Source of the DNA: an uncultured Bacteroidales bacterium
GTDB lineage: Bacteria; Bacteroidota; Bacteroidia; Bacteroidales; UBA932
Direction: 5' to 3'
DNA length: 50,283 bases
Assembly: GCA_944325965.1 (NCBI GenBank)
Contig: CALVCB010000006.1
Location: 1-50,283, forward strand
The position numbers were made by a program, and so were the translations under genes. Shown piece after piece: positions 43,792 to 50,283 of the stretch (position 1 is its first letter; each line of letters opens with the position of its first letter). Under the pieces are notes generated by a model, which saw only the letters and a program-made list of their open reading frames with translations, was not told the origin of the DNA and made no database searches.

Positions 43792-44160
43792 ATGAAGAGG
43801 AATGAAATGATAAACGAAGTCGCTCCTGAGTGCCCGATACGGAATGTCCTTGCCCGTATTGCGGACAAATGGTCGCTTCTTGTACTGTATACTTTGGAAA
43901 GAACAGGGCCTGCAGCTCGCTTCAGCATGCTGCAGAAGCAGATTCCGGACATTTCCCAGAAAATGCTCACCCTTACTCTCAGGACATTGGAAGAGGACGG
44001 GCTGGTTTCGAGGAAAGTATATGCGGAGGTGCCACCGAGGGTAGAATATTCTCTGACCGGAAGGGCTTGCTCGCTATTGCCGCATATTGACGGACTTGTC
44101 GGCTGGGCAAAAGAAAATATGCCGGCCATCATGAATGACCGGCTGAAAAGCCGACAGTGA
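43792..44160 (+). CDS. HxlR-family winged-helix transcriptional regulator
   Basis: 122 residues from the ATG at 43792, fixed by GAGGAGG at 43781-43787. HxlR signature: CPIRNVLARIADKWSLLVLYTLE, then RFSMLQKQIPDISQKMLTLTLRTLEEDGLVSRKVY and PPRVEYSLTGRA. The single Cys near the N-terminus (C14) is at the position that senses reactive electrophiles or disulfide stress in relatives such as HypR and YodB. Target unknown; no divergent oxidoreductase gene is next to it, which is the usual arrangement. Autoregulation through the upstream dyad is possible. Confidence 0.85.
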   Translation: MKRNEMINEVAPECPIRNVLARIADKWSLLVLYTLERTGPAARFSMLQKQIPDISQKMLTLTLRTLEEDGLVSRKVYAEVPPRVEYSLTGRACSLLPHIDGLVGWAKENMPAIMNDRLKSRQ

Positions 44161-44168
44161 CAGGAAGG

Positions 44169-45065
44169 CTAACCCTTATGGTTCCTGCATCTGGATGTGA
44201 GGCTGGACGGCAGTTCGGGCATTGCCCCGTCCTGCGTACATACGAATGCTGAAGTGTCGACAGCAAGCCGGTGCGCCTCTTCCATAGTCATTCCGGAGAG
44301 GATGCCCGATGTGAAGGCTGCTGTAAAAGAGTCTCCGGCTCCTACCGTATCTGCGACTTCCACCCGTGGAGTCACGATATATGAGGTTCCGGCCGGTGAA
44401 AAAACGTAGCTGCCTACAGCTCCGCACGTAAGTATCAGGGCCTTGAGTCCGAACAAAGAGAGCAGGCGTCCGCACCTCTGCTGTTGCGTCCCGTCCCCAA
44501 GCGAGAACATCCGGCTGACAATCTCAAGCTCTTCGTCATTTATTTTCAGGATATTGCACCTGTGCAATGACTTGGATATGACATTTTCCGAATAGAAATC
44601 CTGGCGAAGATTGATGTCGAACACCTTCAGGCATCCTTCCGGTACGGAATCCAGGAAACGGTTGACCGTGTTTCTCGATACAGGACTCCGTTGGGCGAGA
44701 GAACCGAAGCATACGGCACGTGTATGTTTTGCAATATCCTCAATATCGGCGGTAAAGGGAATATTGTCCCATGCCGTACCTTCTTTTATGTCATAGCAGG
44801 GTATGCCGTCAGCGGCAAGGCTGACCTGCACCGTTCCGGTAGGATAAGGTACGGTATTTATCATGCAACTGATACCTTTGCCCTTGAAATTTTCCAGGAG
44901 CTCCCGTCCCAGGCTGTCCGCACCAACTGCACTCACCACCATGCCCGGCAGGCCGAACCGTGAGACATGATATGCGAAATTTGACGGGGCCCCGCCAGGT
45001 TTTCTTCCGTCAGGAAGCACGTCCCACAGGACTTCACCTATTCCTACTGCATAATCTCTTTCCAT
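44169..45065 (-). CDS. PfkB-family carbohydrate kinase, fructokinase-like
   Basis: 298 residues from the ATG at 45065 (MERDYAVGIGEVLWDVLPDG); the longer frame overlaps the next gene. The PfkB fold shows GGAPSNFAYHVSRFG near the N-terminus and DTVGAGDSFTAAF (242-254), with catalytic D245. Such kinases phosphorylate free sugars at the expense of ATP; GEVLWDVLP with GGAPSNFA resembles fructokinases. The SGNH hydrolase lies 25 bases upstream on the same strand, and a GH13 enzyme is divergent to it, hinting at a small sugar-use locus. The sugar is not proven. Confidence 0.85.
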   Translation of the reverse strand: MERDYAVGIGEVLWDVLPDGRKPGGAPSNFAYHVSRFGLPGMVVSAVGADSLGRELLENFKGKGISCMINTVPYPTGTVQVSLAADGIPCYDIKEGTAWDNIPFTADIEDIAKHTRAVCFGSLAQRSPVSRNTVNRFLDSVPEGCLKVFDINLRQDFYSENVISKSLHRCNILKINDEELEIVSRMFSLGDGTQQQRCGRLLSLFGLKALILTCGAVGSYVFSPAGTSYIVTPRVEVADTVGAGDSFTAAFTSGILSGMTMEEAHRLAVDTSAFVCTQDGAMPELPSSLTSRCRNHKG

Positions 45066-45090
45066 ATCAGATTTCTCCTGTCCATCTTTG

Positions 45091-45756
45091 TTACAGATAT
45101 TCAAGCACAATATTTTCCATGACCTTGTAACAGTCCATATTCGGATGCACCCCGTCTTTTGAATATACGGCAGGAAGCCCGCCTTCATCATCTTTCAGTG
45201 CAGAATAATAGTCTACGTACGGTATATTCTCCGAATCAGCGTATGCCTTTATCATGGTATTGAGTTTCTCGATCCTGGAAACGGCGTCCTTAACTTCCGG
45301 CCTCCATCCGAATCCGGAGGCTGGGGTGACTGAACAGAGTACGGGCTTGATTTTGTTTGCCCTGGCTAGTTCGCACATCGAGATAAGATTGCCGAGGATA
45401 TTGTCCGTCGCGATATAGCCGTTGTTCATTGCAATGTCATTCGTGCCAGCAAGTATGACGACATACTTCGGGTGCAGGTCTATGACATCCTGACGGAAGC
45501 GCACAAGCATTTCCGATGTGGTCTGCCCTGAAATTCCGCGGCAGAGGAAACCGTTTTCAGTGAAGAATCCCAGGTCATTGTCATCCCATGCGTCGGTAAT
45601 CGAGTCCCCCATGAATACAGCTGCAGGAGTCCCCTGCACCTGGGCATTTGATTCAGCGTACCTCCGGAACTGCGCCCAGTCATTCTGCTGGGCTGCCGCC
45701 TGCACGGACAGGGCGGACAGAAGTATGGCGGAAGCCAGAATAGGTTTTGTTCCCAT
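45091..45756 (-). CDS. Secreted SGNH/GDSL-family hydrolase
   Basis: 221 residues. A signal peptide (MGTKPILASAILLSALSVQA) targets it to the periplasm or outside. All SGNH blocks are present: GDSITDAW (nucleophile S52), RGISGQT (Gly of block II), LAGTNDIAMN (N106) and DGVHPNMDCY (D201 and H204 of the triad). The family removes acyl groups from lipids or sugars, often acetyl groups on glycans in Bacteroidota. Substrate unknown. It is probably co-transcribed with the sugar kinase. Confidence 0.88.
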   Translation of the reverse strand: MGTKPILASAILLSALSVQAAAQQNDWAQFRRYAESNAQVQGTPAAVFMGDSITDAWDDNDLGFFTENGFLCRGISGQTTSEMLVRFRQDVIDLHPKYVVILAGTNDIAMNNGYIATDNILGNLISMCELARANKIKPVLCSVTPASGFGWRPEVKDAVSRIEKLNTMIKAYADSENIPYVDYYSALKDDEGGLPAVYSKDGVHPNMDCYKVMENIVLEYL

Positions 45757-45906
45757 TGAGAGTAAGATAAAATTCGTATATTATGTTCTTTCAGTACAAA
45801 ATTGAAACTTTATTTCGAGAATATGAAATTATGGCGTGAAAAATGCTATAAGAATCTTGGAATTTATCTTTATAAGGTTCAAATTAGAGACAAATCTTAA
45901 AAGCAG

Positions 45907-47721
45907 ATGGAAAAACCCATAATATACCAGATGTTCCCCAGGATTTGGGGCAACAGCACGGAAGAGCCTGCCGTCAGAGGCTCACTGGAACAAAACGGAA
46001 CAGGCAAGTTCCGGGATATAGACAGCCCGACCCTTGAATATCTCAAATGGTTGGGCTGTACTCATGTATGGTATACCGGGGTCCTCAGGCACTCTACAAA
46101 GAGCAATACCGAAGGCTGTCTTCCTTCCCATCCGGAGTTTGTAAAGGGGGAAGCCGGGTCTCCGTATGCGATAGAGAACTACTATGATGTGAACCCTTAT
46201 CTGGCAGAGGTGCCGGAGAAGCGCATGGAAGAGTTCGAAGCGCTGATAGAAAGGACGCATGAAGCCGGTCTCAAGGTGATAATGGATTTTGTACCTAACC
46301 ATGTGTCAAGGGATTATGGAAAGGTGTCCCCACACCATGAGGGGCCATTTGGCTGTCTGGGAGAGCATGATGACAGGACGGTACACTGGAAGGCCGAGAA
46401 CGATTTTTTCTATTATCCCGGACAGGCGCTTGCCATGCCGGATAAAGAGGATTTTGAAAAGGAGTGCGCCGCTCTGAAAAACAATGACTTCTCATACGGA
46501 TATTCTATACTTCCGGCATGGCTTGTCGACAAGTGCAGGGATTTCGCCGGGGTGCGACCGGACGATGCCGCCGGGTATGCTTCATTGCTCGACAGCTATG
46601 AGGGTATCCTTTCCGGGTATTACGAGATGCCTGCCATGGCGACAGGCAACAACTGTTACAGTGCTTCACCGGGTGTCAATGACTGGTATGAGACCATCAA
46701 GATGAATTATACCGACTCACATACCGGCACCTGGGACAGGATGTGCGACATATTGAGATTCTGGGCGGCAAAAGGGGTTGACGGCTTCCGGTGTGATATG
46801 GTGGAGCTTGTCCCTGCCCCGTTCTTCACATGGCTGATCAGGCATATAAAGAGCGAGTTCAGCGACGTGGTCTTCATTGCTGAGGTATACAAGAAGGATC
46901 TTTACCGGAAATATATCAGGGAAGTCGGGTTCGACTATCTGTATGACAAGTCCGGACTTTATGATACCCTGCGGGCTATAGTTGAAAAGAATGTCGGCGA
47001 TAACGGCATGCCAGTGGAGCTGTGGCAGTCGGCTACGGGGATTACCCGAACATGGCAGTTCCTCGGTGACCTTCAGCCTTATATGCTCAATTTTCTGGAA
47101 AATCACGATGAACAGCGTTTCGCGTCGGACTTTTTTGGCAAGGATGCCGGTAATTCATTTGCAGCGCTCTATGTCTCGCTATTCCTGAACAGGGCTCCGT
47201 TCATGCTTTATTATGGAGAAGAGATGGGCGAAAGGGGAATGGACAGGGAAGGCTTCAGCGGGATGGATGGCAGGACCACAATCTTCGACTGGTGGAGCCT
47301 GGCTTCAGTCAGGCGGCTGAGGAAGATGATCTCCGACGGCGGCTACAGGGCGCTGACAGCCACTGACTCGCCGGTGGAAGAGGACCGGCAGCTGGAGGTA
47401 TTCAGAAGGTTCAGCAGGGCGCTGAGGTTTGCGGCCACAGACCCTGCCGTGAAAAAGGGTACCGTATATGACCTGTGCTATTGCAACTATTCTTCAGACG
47501 GCTTTGACAAGAACCGTCATTTTGCATGGCTCAGGGACCATGAAGATGAGACCCTGCTGTTCGTGTCCAATTTCTCGGCCAGGGAGGCTACGATGGAGCT
47601 GATGATTCCGGAGCATGCGTTCGACTGGCTCGGAATGCCTATGACGGATGACCTCAATCCACAGAAACACATAAAAGTGACCGTGCCTCCGATGGACGGG
47701 GTGATGATCCGTCTGCTTTAA
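45907..47721 (+). CDS. GH13 alpha-amylase-family enzyme, cytoplasmic
   Basis: 604 residues without signal peptide or membrane segment. All GH13 regions are seen: I, DFVPNHVSRD (near 124-133); II, GVDGFRCDMVE with the nucleophile Asp near 297; III, VVFIAEVYKK with the acid/base Glu near 325; IV, NFLENHDEQR near 400. A C-terminal beta domain follows (DETLLFVSNFSAREATMEL). It acts on alpha-glucans or short oligosaccharides and is retaining. Region II onwards and WYTGVLRHS resemble uncharacterised Bacteroidota alpha-amylase family proteins; the subfamily and substrate are not clear. A weak -7 box (TATCTTTA, 45865-45872) is the only promoter signal in the 150-base gap to the divergent SGNH gene. 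Confidence 0.9.
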   Translation: MEKPIIYQMFPRIWGNSTEEPAVRGSLEQNGTGKFRDIDSPTLEYLKWLGCTHVWYTGVLRHSTKSNTEGCLPSHPEFVKGEAGSPYAIENYYDVNPYLAEVPEKRMEEFEALIERTHEAGLKVIMDFVPNHVSRDYGKVSPHHEGPFGCLGEHDDRTVHWKAENDFFYYPGQALAMPDKEDFEKECAALKNNDFSYGYSILPAWLVDKCRDFAGVRPDDAAGYASLLDSYEGILSGYYEMPAMATGNNCYSASPGVNDWYETIKMNYTDSHTGTWDRMCDILRFWAAKGVDGFRCDMVELVPAPFFTWLIRHIKSEFSDVVFIAEVYKKDLYRKYIREVGFDYLYDKSGLYDTLRAIVEKNVGDNGMPVELWQSATGITRTWQFLGDLQPYMLNFLENHDEQRFASDFFGKDAGNSFAALYVSLFLNRAPFMLYYGEEMGERGMDREGFSGMDGRTTIFDWWSLASVRRLRKMISDGGYRALTATDSPVEEDRQLEVFRRFSRALRFAATDPAVKKGTVYDLCYCNYSSDGFDKNRHFAWLRDHEDETLLFVSNFSAREATMELMIPEHAFDWLGMPMTDDLNPQKHIKVTVPPMDGVMIRLL

Positions 47722-47733
47722 TGTCCTTAGGTA

Positions 47734-50283
47734 TCAGGAACCGGACTGCTCCGCAAGTCCGACTATTGCCCTGGAGGTGTCCTTGTCGATATATGCAGCA
47801 AGTTCGGAAGGCGTTTTGAACAGCTTTACGAACTTGCTTTCCTTTATGCATTCCATTGATGTTATGCAGCCTGTGTCAATCATTCCCTTGCCGGTTACTG
47901 TGTTGACAGTAATGTAACCCACTCCCAGTGAGGTGATGTTCTGGAAAAAGTGTGTCCCCTGGCTTGGCTCGATCTGGTATCCTGGTATGCCGCATTCCAC
48001 TATCATCTTTGCTTCCGAGATGTCGCTCCAGACAACCGGAATACCCAGCCACGGGTCGGATGAACCCCACCTCCCGGGACCGATAAGCAGGTATGACCCT
48101 CCGGTGCTCTTCACATATGCGTTCATCAGGGAGATGTCCGAGGCCATCTCCCTTGTGTGTGCGCTGTCAAACCCTGCCGGGTCCACGTACAGTATATACT
48201 CCATACCGGATATACTTCCTGATCCCAGTGCGCTGTCCGATGTGAGGAGCACCTGCGAAACCGAGCCGCTTACCTGCTCATAGGTCAGGTCCGCATCTTC
48301 GTCGTAGACGCCTGCCGGCCTGACCTGAAGAAGCTTCAGCACTATGGCGTTGCCTCCGAATTCGGGAATGACGTCTGCCGCAAACTCCAGTTCAATGTCG
48401 CACATTAGCTCTTTTTTGCATATCTCCATCAGCTCTTCCAGGAGCTTCGCCAAAGGGAACCTTCCGTATTTCAGAATGGCGTCGAACGAGATTATCCTCG
48501 CCCCCTGCGCGGTCACCCCAGGTACGATCCTGCGGTCGGCAACACTGAATGTGGATGCCACCAGCTCAGGATAGCCGAAGCTTTTGAGCACATCTGATAC
48601 CGGCAGCCTGACCAGGTTGATTCCGTCATCCCTCGAAGTCTTGAATGCACCTGGACGCAGGTCCAGCACATACATTTCCTTTTGGGTGTCACGCAAGGCG
48701 AGTGAAATGTCCGACAGCTGGAGTATTTTCTTAGGATATTTGGGGTCAAAGCGGAGCGTGTGGCCGCCGTCCACTACGGTTTTGCCCAGCCCGAATGCGA
48801 GGTTGACTATCCCGTCCTCTTTCTTCTCACTGCCGATAGGGTAGTAGTTCACCGACCTGGCCACCCCGGAAAGCATAGGATAGTAGTAGCTGTCATGCCT
48901 GGTCCCGCATATGCTCTGGATGATCACTCCCATTTTCTCTTCGCTCAACAGGTTGCCAGTGGTCTGGATATATGTCCTGCTGCCGCTGAAATATACAGAG
49001 GCATAGACGCTCTTGATGGCCTTGCCCAGGAGTCTGAGCATCTGGTCCTTGTTGTCCGTCAGCGGAATCATGTATGTGGTGTATACTCCTGCAAACGGCT
49101 GGTAGTTGCTGTCCTCCAGCTTGGAGCTTGACCTTACGGCCAGCGGGGATGTCACTGTAGACACAAAAACACGCAGTTCCTCCACAAGAGGTCCCGGGAG
49201 TCTGGATGCGACGAACTCAGACAGAATGTCATCATCGGATACTTCCGAATCGATTACATACTGCAGCCCGTTCTCTATGATGAATTCCTCGAAATAATCG
49301 GTGGCAATGACCATCGTCCTCGGGATAGACACCTTGATGGAAGGATATTTGTCATTCAGTTTATGCTTTAGAATCAGGCTGTTGAGAAAAGCCAGACCTC
49401 TGGCTTTTCCTCCCAGGGACCCTTCTCCGGCCCTTGCGAACCAGATGTATTTCTCGTAAGAATTCTTGTCGAAGTGCGCTATTATGCCTCGTCCTGTCAG
49501 TGCATGGTAATCATGGATTTCCTGTGAAACATACTGTCTCAGCTGCTCGGTGTTCCGGAAATGGCTGTCCCGGACTTTCTTGAATCTTCCGGCAAGGGTG
49601 AAAAGTCCTCTGGCATAGAACCATTTCGAGAGCATGTTCCTGGATGTGTTATAAAGCAGGACCTCATCCGGGATGGCTTTTATGCATTTTTCCAGTTCTT
49701 TCAGGCTGGCTGCCCTTCCGTATTCCTCCCTGTTCTGGTCCCGGAACACGAAGTCCCCGAAGCAGAACTCATCCTTGATGTATTCGGCAAGCTGGATAAT
49801 CAGTGTCTTGGAGTATTTCCTGAGGAACCCCGCCCCGATACGGGAGGCTTCGCCGGCGAAGCTTTCCTGCGATGACTGCAGAAGCACAGGCATGGTAGGG
49901 TCATCGGCCTTGATCATTTTCGCGAGGTCAAGCCCTGCATCGTGCTTCTCGTCCTGCGGGCTGTCATTTTTGTGGATGACGAACCCAATGTCGGAAATTA
50001 CCCCGAGCAGGTTTTCCTTGTATTTCTCATAATACCTGACGGCATCCTCATAATTTGTGGCAAGGAGGATTTTTGGACGGGAGCGCTTCCTGTATTTTTT
50101 CTGCTGTTCGTTCAGTGTCTCTTTCAGGAATTCAGCGCTCTGCTTGAGGATCAGTCTGTACAGCTCGGGGAGATATGTGGAATAGTACCGCACGGAGTCC
50201 TCTACCAGGAGGATGGCCTGCACGCCGATCTTGAGGATGTCGTTCTCCGCATTGAACCTGTCCTCGAACAGCTTCACTATGGC
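47734..50283 (-). CDS. Receiver-like/PEP-pyruvate-binding (PPDK-N) fusion protein, N-terminus cut
   Basis: About 849 residues; the frame is open to the right edge, so the true start lies outside. Near the start is a segment like a receiver beginning (AILLVEDSVRYY), then a fuller receiver-like domain (KILLATNYEDAVRYYEKY, GVISDIGF with a candidate phospho-Asp, MPVLLQSSQ). After a helical linker comes a PPDK-N/ATP-grasp domain (EGSLGGKARGLAFLN, then PLAVRSSSKLEDSNYQPFAGVYTTY). The C-terminus has GPGRWGSSDPWLGIPVVW and SQGTHFFQNITSLG. It lacks the phospho-His swivel domain and the PEP-binding barrel of true PEP synthase or PPDK. Databases carry such proteins as PEP/pyruvate-binding; their reaction is unknown to me. 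It is convergent with the GH13 gene, 12 bases away. Confidence 0.8.
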   Translation of the reverse strand, partial: AIVKLFEDRFNAENDILKIGVQAILLVEDSVRYYSTYLPELYRLILKQSAEFLKETLNEQQKKYRKRSRPKILLATNYEDAVRYYEKYKENLLGVISDIGFVIHKNDSPQDEKHDAGLDLAKMIKADDPTMPVLLQSSQESFAGEASRIGAGFLRKYSKTLIIQLAEYIKDEFCFGDFVFRDQNREEYGRAASLKELEKCIKAIPDEVLLYNTSRNMLSKWFYARGLFTLAGRFKKVRDSHFRNTEQLRQYVSQEIHDYHALTGRGIIAHFDKNSYEKYIWFARAGEGSLGGKARGLAFLNSLILKHKLNDKYPSIKVSIPRTMVIATDYFEEFIIENGLQYVIDSEVSDDDILSEFVASRLPGPLVEELRVFVSTVTSPLAVRSSSKLEDSNYQPFAGVYTTYMIPLTDNKDQMLRLLGKAIKSVYASVYFSGSRTYIQTTGNLLSEEKMGVIIQSICGTRHDSYYYPMLSGVARSVNYYPIGSEKKEDGIVNLAFGLGKTVVDGGHTLRFDPKYPKKILQLSDISLALRDTQKEMYVLDLRPGAFKTSRDDGINLVRLPVSDVLKSFGYPELVASTFSVADRRIVPGVTAQGARIISFDAILKYGRFPLAKLLEELMEICKKELMCDIELEFAADVIPEFGGNAIVLKLLQVRPAGVYDEDADLTYEQVSGSVSQVLLTSDSALGSGSISGMEYILYVDPAGFDSAHTREMASDISLMNAYVKSTGGSYLLIGPGRWGSSDPWLGIPVVWSDISEAKMIVECGIPGYQIEPSQGTHFFQNITSLGVGYITVNTVTGKGMIDTGCITSMECIKESKFVKLFKTPSELAAYIDKDTSRAIVGLAEQSGS

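Overview
The window comes from a member of the Bacteroidota, most likely order Bacteroidales. Promoters carry the Bacteroidota -7 box TAnnTTTG, often with TTG about 19-20 bases upstream, and Shine-Dalgarno sequences are mostly absent. Marker genes agree: type III glutamine synthetase, a Rho with a long disordered insert, an IspG with an extra domain, a PorT-like barrel and an LptD-like protein. Family or genus cannot be settled from the sequence. The region is dense chromosomal core with no insertion sequence, phage, CRISPR array or defence island. I count 42 protein genes (two cut by the window edges), one tRNA-Cys and one FMN riboswitch.

Layout. 1-5.4 kb: end of a Crp/Fnr-type regulator, a membrane acyltransferase, then pdxA, rnhA, a glycosyltransferase and a CDF metal exporter. 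5.7-11 kb: a PLP aminotransferase divergent from glnN, which is followed closely by a DEDDy exonuclease and an RlmI-like methyltransferase; then tRNA-Cys. 11.3-18.9 kb: a UDG-superfamily glycosylase overlapping rho, an LptD-like outer-membrane protein, and divergently an N-acetylmuramoyl-L-alanine amidase and an MlaD-like protein. 19.1-22.7 kb: dnaA behind a very AT-rich spacer, pepD and rpe. 22.7-28.9 kb: birA divergent from rsfS-ftsH-cdsA, then psd and a CNNM-type transporter. 28.9-38.3 kb: a tight leftward run, ligA - yihY - rel - Ig-like lipoprotein - outer-membrane barrel - ispG. 38.4-44.2 kb: a phosphofructokinase with pyrophosphate-type residues, then the complete riboflavin operon (ribD, ribE, ribBA, ribH) behind an FMN riboswitch, and an HxlR-family regulator. 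44.2-50.3 kb: a PfkB sugar kinase and SGNH hydrolase, a divergent cytoplasmic GH13 enzyme, and most of a receiver-like/PPDK-N fusion protein.

Genes that work together: cdsA and psd act in phosphatidylethanolamine synthesis; ftsH precedes cdsA; the amidase, MlaD and LptD-like genes serve the envelope; the rib genes form a complete FMN-controlled pathway. The most informative non-coding signals are the riboswitch, whose 5' strand is an exact 11-base complement of the strand that would open a downstream terminator, and a dyad TTTGC-N3-5-GCAAA at several promoters. No clearly new multi-gene system is visible. The least understood gene is the receiver-like/PPDK-N fusion at the right edge.
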